A stretch of DNA of 64,000 nt from Flavobacterium sp. GT3R68 (GCF_007109225.1 NZ_VJZK01000003.1:62001-126000); one strand, 5' to 3'. Shown: positions 44,861-54,644, numbered from the stretch's first letter. The notes: generated by a model from the sequence alone, not told the origin. Numbers and translations are program-made.

Positions 44861-45913
44861 TTAAAATTGCAATAAAACTCTTTGAGCCGAAAACCCGGGC
44901 CCAAAGCTCAACATCAATCCTTTTTCTCCTTTATTTGGTTTGTTGTCCATCATGCGTTCCAACACATATAAAACCGTAGCACTGGACATATTGCCATATA
45001 AACGAAGTACTTCTTTAGTATCTGCGATGTTTTTTCCTAGATCCGAAAATAAATCTTCGACGGTCTGTACAATTTTTTTTCCTCCCGGATGAAATATCAA
45101 ATGATCAATGTCCTCAATTCGCAGATTATGTTTTTTCAAAAAAGGATGTATGATATCAGGAAAATGAGATGAAATAGTCTCAGGAACCTCAATATCCAAT
45201 ACCATTTGTAAACCTGAATTAGTAAGTTTGAAACCCATCATATGAATGTTGTCATAGAAATGATACATTTCTTCCGCGATAATTTCAGGCCCTTCATCAT
45301 CTTCATGCGAAGAAAGCATTACACAGGCGGCACCATCTCCGAAGATAGCAGCACTAACAATATTTGCCATCGAATAATCATTCAACTGAAAAGTTGCTGT
45401 TGGGCTTTCAACTGCTATAACGGCAGCTCTTTTTCCTGGATTCGCCTGAAGGAAATTTTTAGCATATATAATTCCGGAAATACCTGCGGCACATCCCATT
45501 TCTGTTACCGGGAGCCTGATAATATCCTGACGCAGTTTCAGCGAATTGATGAGATAGGCATCGAGTGACGGAATCATAATTCCGGTGCAGCTAACTGTAA
45601 TGATATAATCAATGTCTTCAGCATTCCATTGTGCTTTCTGTAAAGCACTGGTTAGAACTTTTTCCCCTAAATCAATCACTTCGCGAACGTAAATATCATT
45701 TCTTTCTTCAAAGGAAGTATTGGTAAAAACTTCAATCGGATCCATAATGGAATAGCGTTTATCCACTGCCGCCCCTTCAAAAATCTTTTTTACTTTTCGG
45801 ATGAATCGTTCGTCCTGGCCAACTAACCAAGTGTCCAGAAAAGGGATGATTTCTTCGGTTGTCCTCGAATATTTTGGCAACTGCTTAGTAACGGCCTTTA
45901 TTTTTACACTCAT
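44861..45913 (-). CDS. Type III polyketide synthase (chalcone/stilbene synthase family)
   Basis: A 350-aa homodimer-type condensing enzyme with the Cys-His-Asn triad at Cys141 (TEMGCAAG), His275 (IFHPGG) and Asn308 (YGNMSSA), and the family C-terminal loop SFGPGFSAQRVLL. It extends an acyl starter with malonyl-CoA and cyclises it to resorcinol, pyrone or phloroglucinol rings. The start is ATG 45913, which overlaps the stop of the upstream methyltransferase (ATGA). The neighbours suggest a long-chain acyl starter made on the local ACP. Confidence 0.92.
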   Translation of the reverse strand: MSVKIKAVTKQLPKYSRTTEEIIPFLDTWLVGQDERFIRKVKKIFEGAAVDKRYSIMDPIEVFTNTSFEERNDIYVREVIDLGEKVLTSALQKAQWNAEDIDYIITVSCTGIMIPSLDAYLINSLKLRQDIIRLPVTEMGCAAGISGIIYAKNFLQANPGKRAAVIAVESPTATFQLNDYSMANIVSAAIFGDGAACVMLSSHEDDEGPEIIAEEMYHFYDNIHMMGFKLTNSGLQMVLDIEVPETISSHFPDIIHPFLKKHNLRIEDIDHLIFHPGGKKIVQTVEDLFSDLGKNIADTKEVLRLYGNMSSATVLYVLERMMDNKPNKGEKGLMLSFGPGFSAQRVLLQF

Positions 45914-46620
45914 ATTTTTGAAATTATCCACTGGTAACGGAAAGCCCATTTCCATTGAACTGTATAATTTTTAATGTTTAATTTTTTTGAAAAACGAATT
46001 AGTTCTTCTTTTTTAAAACCTCTTAAAATAGACGTTAATCCATCTTCGCGAGGCATATTTTTTAGTCGGAATACAAAACACAACAGCTGAAACAGACGGT
46101 ATGCGATTTTGTTTCTGTGCAAATCATTAATGACGACTCCAATACTCGCCTGTTTGTTAAAAATAGTCATTAATTGAATAATTTCGTCATTTTTAAAATG
46201 ATGTAATGTCAAAGTACATAGCACAATGTCATACTTTAGTTCGGCAAAATCCTGATTTAGAATATCTTCGCATCTAAAATGGATATTAGAATATTTTTGA
46301 GATAATTCCTTCGCGTGCTGAATTGCAAAATTATTGGCATCGATTCCGATTAAGTTAAATTTCAATCCGTTTCCTAAACCATAATTTGCCAGAGTCCGTA
46401 ACATATCACCATTTCCACATCCGACATCAACAATAGTGATTTCCTGGAAGTTGGGAATCTTCATTATCAAATGTTGAACACCCCGCAAAGTTAGTTGGTT
46501 TCCACCCAAAAGGTGGTTGATTCTGGCGATTTTATCCAATGCATCAACCAAGGCTTCTCCTCCAATGGTAAAATCATCCATGATTTCAGGTCTTTCGGTC
46601 CTGTATTTGGTCTGTAACAT
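45910..46620 (-). CDS. Class I SAM-dependent methyltransferase
   Basis: A 236-aa methyltransferase with motif I VDVGCGNGDMLRTLANYG, an acidic motif II (IGIDANNF) and motif IV-like YDIVLCTLTLHHF. It probably methylates carbon or oxygen of the type III PKS product; UbiE-like C-methylation of a ring is one option. Its stop overlaps the start of the PKS gene, so the two are coupled. It lies 9 bp after the FAD oxidoreductase gene. Confidence 0.88.
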   Translation of the reverse strand: MLQTKYRTERPEIMDDFTIGGEALVDALDKIARINHLLGGNQLTLRGVQHLIMKIPNFQEITIVDVGCGNGDMLRTLANYGLGNGLKFNLIGIDANNFAIQHAKELSQKYSNIHFRCEDILNQDFAELKYDIVLCTLTLHHFKNDEIIQLMTIFNKQASIGVVINDLHRNKIAYRLFQLLCFVFRLKNMPREDGLTSILRGFKKEELIRFSKKLNIKNYTVQWKWAFRYQWIISKI

Positions 46621-46629
46621 GCCGTGATT

Positions 46630-47754
46630 TTAGTAAATTGGTTTTCCGTGTGTCTTTTTAATGATCTTTGGTAATAAAAATGGAAATTTAGTCAATAAAT
46701 TTAACAGTTGTTCGGAAAGGTTCTGTTTTTGCAACAATGTTCCTAAAAACCGCCCTGTTTTTAATCGGTTTTTGAAATTTTTATTCCAGTCCAATGTGTA
46801 TTTTTTTTCCAACTGTTCCCTTGAATTTATTTCCCCGTTGAAATATTTTTCGATTAGTTCAGAAACTATTTTAGCACTGTGAATGGCCATTGCCATCCCA
46901 TTTCCGCATAAAGGATGGATTAGTCCTGCGGTATCACCTATCATCAGGATGTGGTTTTCGACGGCTTCCTTTTTTTCAAAGGAAATCTGGCTGATGGTTA
47001 ATGGTTTGTCAAATAACAATTTACTGTTTTTGAATATTTCTTTTAGATTAGGATTCTTGAGCACTACATTTTCCTGATAGTTCTCGATATTTTTGTATTT
47101 CTGAAAAGTCTCATAATCGGCTAAATAACAAATATTTATTACATCTTTTTCGACTTTTGAAACTCCACAATAGCCACCTTTGAAGTTATGCAATCCAACG
47201 GCATCATTAGGAAAATCTCCTGAATAATGTCCTTTTACGGCCAACCATGGTGATTTTTTCTGAATAAAATTCCGATTAAGTTTTTGATCTACATTGGAAC
47301 GTTTACCAAATGCCCCGATAACAATTTCGGATTTAAGAATAGTGTTTTTGGAAGTTGTTACGGTAAAATTATTATCCTTAAAATCTATGGATTCTACTGT
47401 TTCATGAATCACATTGCAGCCAATGCTGATTGCTTTTTTGTATAAAAATTCATCCAAAGCATACCGGCTAATTCCAAATCCTCCTAAAGGAAGATGGCCT
47501 TCTATAACTTTTCCTTTGCTGGTTGAAAATATAATCTTGGTTATAGCCGTTGGATTCAATTCGGATATATCGATTGCCAATTCTTTGAAGTAAGGTAATA
47601 CTTCATTGGAAATGTATTCCCCACAGACTTTATGCTTGGGAAATTCATTTTTTTCAATCAGGGTTACCTCAGCCCCATTATTGGACAAGTGAATTGCCGC
47701 AGTTAATCCTGCGAGGCCTCCGCCAATTATAAGTACTTCATTATTTGGTTTCAT
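46630..47754 (-). CDS. FAD-dependent oxidoreductase (geranylgeranyl-reductase/hydroxylase-like)
   Basis: A 374-aa flavoprotein with the dinucleotide motif IIGGGLAGLTAAIHL (near residue 10) and the second FAD motif MIGDTAGLIHPLCGNGMAMAI (around 275; part shown). It belongs to the p-hydroxybenzoate hydroxylase/geranylgeranyl reductase superfamily. In the type III PKS cluster it may hydroxylate the aromatic ring toward a quinone, as the flavoprotein of the Streptomyces srs cluster does (analogy). It starts 7 bp after acs on the same strand. Confidence 0.88.
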   Translation of the reverse strand: MKPNNEVLIIGGGLAGLTAAIHLSNNGAEVTLIEKNEFPKHKVCGEYISNEVLPYFKELAIDISELNPTAITKIIFSTSKGKVIEGHLPLGGFGISRYALDEFLYKKAISIGCNVIHETVESIDFKDNNFTVTTSKNTILKSEIVIGAFGKRSNVDQKLNRNFIQKKSPWLAVKGHYSGDFPNDAVGLHNFKGGYCGVSKVEKDVINICYLADYETFQKYKNIENYQENVVLKNPNLKEIFKNSKLLFDKPLTISQISFEKKEAVENHILMIGDTAGLIHPLCGNGMAMAIHSAKIVSELIEKYFNGEINSREQLEKKYTLDWNKNFKNRLKTGRFLGTLLQKQNLSEQLLNLLTKFPFLLPKIIKKTHGKPIY

Positions 47755-47761
47755 AATATAA

Positions 47762-49669
47762 TTATAATTTCCCGTCTTTTATTTCATCCACAATTTCAGG
47801 ATTCAATAACGTCGAGATATCCCCAAAAGCAGTAAAATCCCCTTCAGCAATTTTTCGCAAAATCCTGCGCATGATTTTCCCCGAACGTGTTTTGGGTAAT
47901 CCTGACACAAACTGGATTTTATCCAATTTGGCTATCGGTCCGATATGATCCGCAACATGTTGGTTGATTTCTTTGGTTAGATTTTCGCGGTCGCGATATT
48001 CGCCTGTTTCTTTTAGGATAACGAAGCCATACAACGCATTTCCTTTAATGTCATGCGGAAAACCTACTATGGCGCTTTCGGCAACCGCCGGATGTTCATT
48101 TATGGCATCCTCAATAGGAGCAGTTCCCAAATTATGTCCCGAAACAATTACGACATCATCGACACGGCCTGTGATTCGGTAATAACCCACTTCATCGCGC
48201 AATGCACCGTCGCCAGTGAAATACTTTCCTGGAAAAGCCGTAAAATAAGTATCCTTATACCGTTGATGATCACCCCAAATGGTTCTGGCGATTCCTGGCC
48301 ATGGAAATTTAATGCACAGACTGCCTTCTTTTTGATTGCCTTCTATTTCATTTCGTTTATCGTCCATTAAAACCGGTTGGATTCCCGGTAAAGGCAAGGT
48401 GGCGTAAGTGGGTTTTGTAGGAGTAACAAATGCGATTGGGGAAATCATGATTCCGCCTGTTTCAGTCTGCCACCAGGTATCCACTACTGGGCAACGCTTC
48501 CCTCCTACGTGGTCATTGTACCAATGCCAGGCTTCTTCATTAATGGGTTCCCCTACGGATCCAATTACTTTCAATGATTTTAATGGGTATTTCTGAACAT
48601 AATCGACGCTTTCTTTTGCCAAAGCCCGAATGGCAGTTGGTGCTGTATAAAATTGGGTGATTTTGTGTTTTTCAATAATTTCCCAAAAACGACTGAAATC
48701 CGGATAGGAAGGAACGCCTTCAAAAATTACCGAGGTGGCCCCATTCAATAAGGGACCATATAAAATGTAAGAATGTCCGGTAATCCAGCCAATATCGGCA
48801 GTACACCAGAAAATATCATTCTCTTCGTAATTGAATACATTTTTAAAAGTATAAGCGGTATACACCATGTAACCCGCGGTGGTATGAACCATTCCTTTCG
48901 GTTTTCCGGTGGATCCGGAAGTATACAGAATGAACAACGGATCTTCGGCATCCATTATTTCAGCGACGTTATTATCCAGTGCATTGTCCAAAAGTGGTTG
49001 CAACCATTGATCGCGGCCGTCTTTCATATTTACAGGAGTATTGGTTCGTTTGACTACCAAGACATTTTCAATAGTTGGGCATTTTTCCAATGCTTCATCC
49101 ACGATTCCTTTTAAATCAATAGTCTTATTGCCGCGATATCCTCCGTCAGAAGTAATGACCATTTTACATCCGCTGTCATTGATGCGCGTTGCCACCGCGG
49201 ATGATGAAAATCCCGCAAATACAACCGAATGGACAGCACCTATTCTGGCGCAAGCCAATACAGAAACAGCCAATTCAGGAATCATAGGAAGATAAATACA
49301 AACGCGGTCGCCTTTTTTTACGCCCTGTTCGCGAAATACATTGGCCATTTTTGAGACGCGTGCGTACAATTCGTTATATGAAATATGGAGCGCTTCTTCA
49401 TTCGGATCGTTTGGTTCGAAAATGATAGCTGTTTTATTTCCGCGTCGCGCTAAATGACGGTCAATGCAGTTTTTGACAATGTTAACCTTTGCTTCTGTAA
49501 ACCAACTTATTTTAGCTTCGGCCATATCAAATTCCATAACCTTGTCCCATTGCTGGTACCAAGTGAAGTTTTCCTCTGCAATTTTTCCCCAAAATTTCCG
49601 GGGTTCGCGAACGGATTTGTTATAATGTTTGAAGTATTGTTCTAAATTATCAATTTTATAGTAACTCAT
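47762..49669 (-). CDS. acs: Acetyl-CoA synthetase
   Basis: A 635-aa AMP-forming ligase converting acetate, ATP and CoA to acetyl-CoA. Visible are YTSGSTGKPKGMVHT, WWQTETGG, YFTGDGALRDEVGYY and the C-terminal acylation-site lysine KTRSGKIMRRILRK. Length and motifs match Acs closely. It sits between the transporter/2-TM pair upstream and the type III PKS cluster 7 bp downstream, so it may be read through into the cluster and supply acetyl- and malonyl-CoA. Confidence 0.96.
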   Translation of the reverse strand: MSYYKIDNLEQYFKHYNKSVREPRKFWGKIAEENFTWYQQWDKVMEFDMAEAKISWFTEAKVNIVKNCIDRHLARRGNKTAIIFEPNDPNEEALHISYNELYARVSKMANVFREQGVKKGDRVCIYLPMIPELAVSVLACARIGAVHSVVFAGFSSSAVATRINDSGCKMVITSDGGYRGNKTIDLKGIVDEALEKCPTIENVLVVKRTNTPVNMKDGRDQWLQPLLDNALDNNVAEIMDAEDPLFILYTSGSTGKPKGMVHTTAGYMVYTAYTFKNVFNYEENDIFWCTADIGWITGHSYILYGPLLNGATSVIFEGVPSYPDFSRFWEIIEKHKITQFYTAPTAIRALAKESVDYVQKYPLKSLKVIGSVGEPINEEAWHWYNDHVGGKRCPVVDTWWQTETGGIMISPIAFVTPTKPTYATLPLPGIQPVLMDDKRNEIEGNQKEGSLCIKFPWPGIARTIWGDHQRYKDTYFTAFPGKYFTGDGALRDEVGYYRITGRVDDVVIVSGHNLGTAPIEDAINEHPAVAESAIVGFPHDIKGNALYGFVILKETGEYRDRENLTKEINQHVADHIGPIAKLDKIQFVSGLPKTRSGKIMRRILRKIAEGDFTAFGDISTLLNPEIVDEIKDGKL

Positions 49670-49784
49670 AATTAAATTATCTAACGGATATCTTAAGGGT
49701 AAAGAGCAGTAGTTTTGGTTTATTCCGAAATAAAAATACGTAATCCATTCTAATATTACTACGCTAATGGCTTAATTCGACTGA

Positions 49785-50012
49785 CTATTTCTTCGATTCA
49801 TCATATTCCCCTTTGAGAGAATAATAACCAAAAATTCCTAATCCTAAAACAATCAGTGGAGTAAGTACGAAAAGTATAATAATTCCGAAAACCAAATCTT
49901 CCTGTTTCCCGCTTTGGAATTTAGGCAATCCAAATTCGAAAATGCAGAAATAAGCCGCAGCAAAGGCAAGTGCCAGCCAAAGTATTCCCAGAATTCTTTT
50001 TAAATTATCCAT
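49785..50012 (-). CDS. Small 2-TM membrane protein (DUF6814-like)
   Basis: A 75-aa protein with two TM helices (ILGILWLALAFAAAYFCIF and FGIIILFVLTPLIVLGLGIFGYY) and a charged tail (KGEYDESKK). Proteins of this kind occur next to MFS transporters and acs in flavobacteria and are called DUF6814; a transporter subunit role is inferred only from this pairing. It is 11 bp downstream of the transporter gene. Confidence 0.75.
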   Translation of the reverse strand: MDNLKRILGILWLALAFAAAYFCIFEFGLPKFQSGKQEDLVFGIIILFVLTPLIVLGLGIFGYYSLKGEYDESKK

Positions 50013-50023
50013 AGTGATGATTT

Positions 50024-51559
50024 TTAAATGTGTTTCCTGCTATTTTTATTATCAATATAAATCATTCCGATGACAAAACATACTGATGCAATTACAATGG
50101 GATACCACAGTCCTTCAAGATAAAATTCACTTTCTCCGGCATCTTTAGCATGGGTTACAAAATAAGTAGAGATGGCAGGAAGCAATCCTCCAAAAATCCC
50201 ATTCCCAATATGATAGGGTAATGACATAGAGGTGTATCTTATTTTTACCGGAAACATTTCGACCAGGAAAGCGGCAATTGGCCCATAAACCATCGTAACA
50301 AACAAAACCTGGATGAATATTAAAAAGATCAAAGACCATTTATCATCCGAATTAATGTGAATCGTGGTTTTAGTTTCTGTTTTGGGTTTCCCGTCAACGA
50401 TTTTTGCTTTTCCGTTTTCTAAGATTATGGTTTTGATTTCCAGTAAAGTCGTTCCGTCAGAAAATGTTTTGTTTGTGGTGTAAATGGAATCCAGAGTGTG
50501 TTTCTTATTTTCCTTCAGTTCCGCGAGTACTTTTGTATTTTGGACAATTTCTGTTTTATTTTTTACGAATGTAGTTTCGTACATCTGTTTGTAAATTGGT
50601 CGATATAGTAAAATTGCCAATAGCATCCCTCCCATCATAATATACTTCCGCCCCACTTTGTCGCTTAACCATCCAAAAACAATAAAAAACGGGGTTCCAA
50701 ACAATAACGCAATTCCCAATAAGGCATCCACTTGAGAAGAATCGATTGACATCACGGTTTTCATGAAACTCATCGCATAAAATTGTCCCGTATACCAAAT
50801 GACGCCCTGTCCCATCGTTGCCCCAAACAAGGCTAATAACACATATTTTAAGTTGTAACGGTTTCCAAAACTTTCTTTCAAAGGATTGGTGCTGGTTTTA
50901 CCTTCGGCTTTGGCTTTCGCGAAAACCGGTGATTCATCCATTTTCTTCCGAATCAGATACGATATCCCGACCATAATTATCGAAATCCAAAAAGGAACTC
51001 TCCAACCCCAGGCATCGAATTCTTCAGCAGAAAGGATGTTTTTGGTGAGTAAAATAACCATTAATGAGATAAACAATCCAACAGTAGCAGTCGTTTGAAT
51101 CCAGGAAGTCCAATACCCTCTCTGTCCAACCGGAGCGTGTTCCGCGACATAAGTTGCAGCGCCGCCATATTCGCCGCCAAGTGCCAATCCCTGAAGTAAT
51201 CTAAGTACTAATACTAGTACAGGCGCTATATATCCGATGGTTTCATAACTCGGAATGCAACCAATTAAAAAGGTAGCGCCCCCCATCAACAGCAAAGTAA
51301 CCATGAAAGTATACTTCCTCCCAATAATATCGCCTAACCTTCCAAAGAAAAGTGCACCAAAAGGCCGGACCACGAATCCTGCAGCAAATGTTGCCAGAGT
51401 GGATAAAAAAGCTGCAGTGGGATTATCAGAAGGAAAAAATTTAGTGGAGATAACAACGGCCAGACTTCCAAAAATGTAAAAATCATACCATTCAATCATG
51501 GTTCCCATTGAGGATGCTGAAATAATTTTCCAAATTCCTTTAGTAGATTTAGTACTCAT
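50024..51559 (-). CDS. MHS-family MFS transporter with a large periplasmic insertion
   Basis: A 511-aa 12-TM symporter of the metabolite:H+ (MHS/ProP-like) family: IEWYDFYIFGSLAVVIS, FFGRLGDIIGRKYTF, RLLQGLALGGEYGGAATY and VEMFPVKIRYTSMS. About 80 extra residues (about 320-402; ELKENKKHTLDSIYTTNKTF and following) lie in the outer loop before TM10 and are absent from typical members. Substrates of the family include organic and aromatic acids. Next to acs an acetate/propionate-type substrate fits, but the divergent salicylate operon makes an aromatic acid possible. Confidence 0.88.
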   Translation of the reverse strand: MSTKSTKGIWKIISASSMGTMIEWYDFYIFGSLAVVISTKFFPSDNPTAAFLSTLATFAAGFVVRPFGALFFGRLGDIIGRKYTFMVTLLLMGGATFLIGCIPSYETIGYIAPVLVLVLRLLQGLALGGEYGGAATYVAEHAPVGQRGYWTSWIQTTATVGLFISLMVILLTKNILSAEEFDAWGWRVPFWISIIMVGISYLIRKKMDESPVFAKAKAEGKTSTNPLKESFGNRYNLKYVLLALFGATMGQGVIWYTGQFYAMSFMKTVMSIDSSQVDALLGIALLFGTPFFIVFGWLSDKVGRKYIMMGGMLLAILLYRPIYKQMYETTFVKNKTEIVQNTKVLAELKENKKHTLDSIYTTNKTFSDGTTLLEIKTIILENGKAKIVDGKPKTETKTTIHINSDDKWSLIFLIFIQVLFVTMVYGPIAAFLVEMFPVKIRYTSMSLPYHIGNGIFGGLLPAISTYFVTHAKDAGESEFYLEGLWYPIVIASVCFVIGMIYIDNKNSRKHI

Positions 51560-51731
51560 ATTCTTTTGCTGGGTTAAGGCGTTGAGAATCTCAGGTTTAA
51601 ATTATTCTTTTACTAAAATAGTATTTTATTTACAAAATAACTAATGAAATCAAATAAGCTTGTTTAATTGTTTTAACTATTTCCTGACAGATATTCGCGA
51701 TTTTTTATTTTATTTGTAGTAAACAATCACA

Positions 51732-52337
51732 ATGCAATTCGATCCTACTGAAATTGACCAGAAATCTATCTATAAATTACTTACCGGTGCTGTGATTCCA
51801 AGACCCATCGGCTGGATTTCCACCGTAGGAATAGATGGTGTTTTTAATTTGGCCCCATTTTCTTTTTTCAATGCGGTTGGTGATGATCCCCCACATGTAA
51901 TGTTTTCTACGGTTCACCCGGACGGCGGCAATAAAGACACGCTCAATAATGTGTTGGCCAATAAAGAATTTGTTGTGAATATGGTAACAGAAGATGTTGT
52001 CGAGCAAATGAACCTCACATCCAAGACCATTTCATCCAATGAAAGCGAATTCGATTTGGCGGGCTTAACGCCCATTCCTTCCATTAAAATAAAAGCACCA
52101 AGAGTAAAAGAAAGCGCCATTACGATGGAATGCGAACTCGTGCATCATTATACTTTGGAAAACCATAAATTTGGCGGGGCGACAATTATTATCGGTAAAA
52201 TTGTAATGTTTCATGTCGATGAAAATGTCCTGTTGGATGATTTCAAAATCAACCTCGAAACCTATAAGCCAATGGCGCGTTTAGCGGGTTCCAATTATTC
52301 AAAATTAGGAGAAATTTTCTCTCTCAAAAGACCATAA
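51732..52337 (+). CDS. Flavin reductase-like FMN-binding split-barrel protein
   Basis: A 201-aa protein with the flavin reductase-like fold: PRPIGWISTVGIDGVFNLAPF, FFNAVGDDPPHVMFS and KDTLNNVLANKEFVVNMV. It binds FMN and may reduce flavin for a monooxygenase. It is the first gene of the salicylate/gentisate operon, 7 bp before the hydroxylase. The hydroxylase class has its own FAD and is normally NADPH-dependent, so the need for a separate reductase is not obvious. Confidence 0.85.
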   Translation: MQFDPTEIDQKSIYKLLTGAVIPRPIGWISTVGIDGVFNLAPFSFFNAVGDDPPHVMFSTVHPDGGNKDTLNNVLANKEFVVNMVTEDVVEQMNLTSKTISSNESEFDLAGLTPIPSIKIKAPRVKESAITMECELVHHYTLENHKFGGATIIIGKIVMFHVDENVLLDDFKINLETYKPMARLAGSNYSKLGEIFSLKRP

Positions 52338-52344
52338 CCAAAAT

Positions 52345-54636
52345 ATGAAAATAGCAGTTATAGGAGGCGGGCCAGGAGGTTTATACTTTTCAATATTAAC
52401 GAAAAAGGCAATGCCCGACTGTCAGATTGATGTTTATGAACGCAATAAAGCAGATGACAGCTTTGGTTTCGGTGTTGTTTTTTCAGATGAAACCTTAGGC
52501 GAATTCCTAACCCGGGATACCGAATCATATAAACTTATCCGAAGTAAATTTGCCTATTGGGATGATATTGCTGTCGCACGTGATGGTGATATCGTAAGCA
52601 TTTCCGGAAATGGATTTTGTGGGTGTTCCCGAAAAACGTTATTACAATTATTGCAGCAACGCTGTACGGAAGTTGGTGTAAATCTTCATTTTGAAGCCAA
52701 TATTGACGATGTTTCTAAATTAGAAGCAGATATAATCGTGGCAAGCGATGGTATCGGAAGCCAAATCAGGACCCAGTTTGAGAATGATTTTGGAACTAAA
52801 ATTGAACTCAAAAAAAACCGTTTTGTATGGTTAGGCTCTACAAAACCCTTGGATGCCTTTACCTATTTTTTCCGTTCCACACCTTTTGGAATGATAGTAG
52901 CCCATTCCTATCAATATGAAGAAGGAATGAGTACCTGGATTTTTGAATGTTCCGATGAAACCTGGCAAAAAGCTGGTTTTGAAGTGACTAATGAAGAAGA
53001 TACCATTCGAAAAATTAGTGAATTCTTCAAAGAAGAACTCGATGGGCATAAATTGATTTCTAATAAATCTCATTGGAGACAATTTCCAGCCATAACGAGT
53101 GACAAATGGCATAAAGACAATATTGTATTGCTTGGCGATGCCAAAGCGACCGCCCACTACTCTATTGGTTCAGGAACAAAATTAGCAATGGAATGTGCTA
53201 TTTCGCTTTCGGATGCGATTGTGGACAACAAATCAGATATTCTAGCAGCGTTTGAACAATATGAAAAAGCCCGGAGAAACCGCGTCGAGATGATTCAGCA
53301 TGCTGCCAATGTTTCTTTGGACTGGTTCGAAAATATGGACCGAAACAGCCAGCATGATTTTATGCAGTTTGCTTTTGGCGTAATGACCCGTTCTAAAAAA
53401 GTGACATTTGAGAATTTAGCGATTCGCGATGCTTCATTTCCTCAAAAAGTATTGTCCGATTTCAATTTAAAAAATGGTACTGATAAAAATACTCCTGCTG
53501 CATTTACGCCATTTCAGTTAAGGGAAATGCAACTGAATAACCGGATTGTGATGAGTGGCATGGGTCAGTATTCTGCTGAAAACGGATTGGTGTCCGATTG
53601 GCATTTACTGCATTACGGAGCCCGGGCAATTGGAGGTGTCGGACTGATTTTAACCGAAATGACGGCAATTTCCAATACCGGACGTATCACTTTAGGTTGT
53701 GCTGGAATTTACACTAAGGAACAGGTAATTGCGTGGAAAAAAATAATTGATTGTATTCATAATAACAGTCAGGCAAAAATAGGAATCCAATTAGGGCATT
53801 CCGGACGGAAAGGCGCTACTTTAAAACCTTGGGATGGTGTGGGTAAACCAATGGATGAGCCATGGAAATTACTTTCAGCTTCCCCGATTCCTTTCAATGA
53901 AAAAATGGCTGCTCCAAGAGAAATGACTTTGAAGGATATGGATCAAATAACTTCCGAATTTGTTCAGGCAGCAAAAAATGCTGACGAAGCCGGATTTGAC
54001 ATGATTGAATTGCAGGCGCATCACGGATTTTTATTGGCCTCTTTCCTTTCACCGTTAACAAATATTCGCACCGATGAATTTGGCGGAAACATAACAAACA
54101 GATTAAAATTTCCGCTACGTGTGTTTACTGAAATTCGGAATTTTTTTCCGGATAGAAAACCCATGGCAGTCCGGATTTCAGCGTCAGATTGGGCAGAAAA
54201 CGGAATTTCGGAAGCAGATGTGCTAACCATTTGCGAAGCCTTTAAAAATGCCGGAGCAGATATTATCAATGTCTCTTCCGGAAATACAGTTTCTAATCAA
54301 AAGCCTCAAATGGGCAGGATGTGGCAGACTCCTTTTTCGGATATGGTCCGGAATACAGTTCACATTCCAACAATAACGACAGGATATATTCAGGATATTG
54401 ATCAGATAAACACGATTTTACTCAATGGAAAAGCCGATTTGGTAGCTTTGGGAAGACCATTGTTATTGGATCCAAATTTCGTAAGGAATGCGCAGGCGTA
54501 CGAGCAATTCCAGGTAACTGATATACCAAAACAATATCAGGCAGGTATTTCCCATTTATATCCATACAAAGCCTCCGAAAGAAAAATGGTAGAAGGAATG
54601 AAAAAAGCTTTGAAACCGGAAAGTCATAAGAAATAA
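52345..54636 (+). CDS. Bifunctional salicylyl-CoA 5-hydroxylase/oxidoreductase
   Basis: A 763-aa fusion: N-terminal FAD monooxygenase (VIGGGPGGLYFSILTKKA at the start, GDAKATAHYSIGSGTKLA) and C-terminal old-yellow-enzyme FMN domain from about residue 390 (LNNRIVMSGMGQYSAENG, GIQLGHSGRKGA, ELQAHHGFLLASFLSPLTN). Length and order match salicylyl-CoA 5-hydroxylases; the same architecture occurs in 2-aminobenzoyl-CoA monooxygenase/reductase. The downstream thioesterase and gentisate dioxygenase favour the salicylyl-CoA to gentisyl-CoA reaction. Confidence 0.88.
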   Translation: MKIAVIGGGPGGLYFSILTKKAMPDCQIDVYERNKADDSFGFGVVFSDETLGEFLTRDTESYKLIRSKFAYWDDIAVARDGDIVSISGNGFCGCSRKTLLQLLQQRCTEVGVNLHFEANIDDVSKLEADIIVASDGIGSQIRTQFENDFGTKIELKKNRFVWLGSTKPLDAFTYFFRSTPFGMIVAHSYQYEEGMSTWIFECSDETWQKAGFEVTNEEDTIRKISEFFKEELDGHKLISNKSHWRQFPAITSDKWHKDNIVLLGDAKATAHYSIGSGTKLAMECAISLSDAIVDNKSDILAAFEQYEKARRNRVEMIQHAANVSLDWFENMDRNSQHDFMQFAFGVMTRSKKVTFENLAIRDASFPQKVLSDFNLKNGTDKNTPAAFTPFQLREMQLNNRIVMSGMGQYSAENGLVSDWHLLHYGARAIGGVGLILTEMTAISNTGRITLGCAGIYTKEQVIAWKKIIDCIHNNSQAKIGIQLGHSGRKGATLKPWDGVGKPMDEPWKLLSASPIPFNEKMAAPREMTLKDMDQITSEFVQAAKNADEAGFDMIELQAHHGFLLASFLSPLTNIRTDEFGGNITNRLKFPLRVFTEIRNFFPDRKPMAVRISASDWAENGISEADVLTICEAFKNAGADIINVSSGNTVSNQKPQMGRMWQTPFSDMVRNTVHIPTITTGYIQDIDQINTILLNGKADLVALGRPLLLDPNFVRNAQAYEQFQVTDIPKQYQAGISHLYPYKASERKMVEGMKKALKPESHKK

Positions 54637-54644
54637 TAATTCAA

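Noticed and set aside
52345..54636. 2-aminobenzoyl-CoA monooxygenase/reductase as the main call
   Set aside because: Same domain order, but that pathway does not use gentisate dioxygenase or maleate isomerase, both of which are in this operon.
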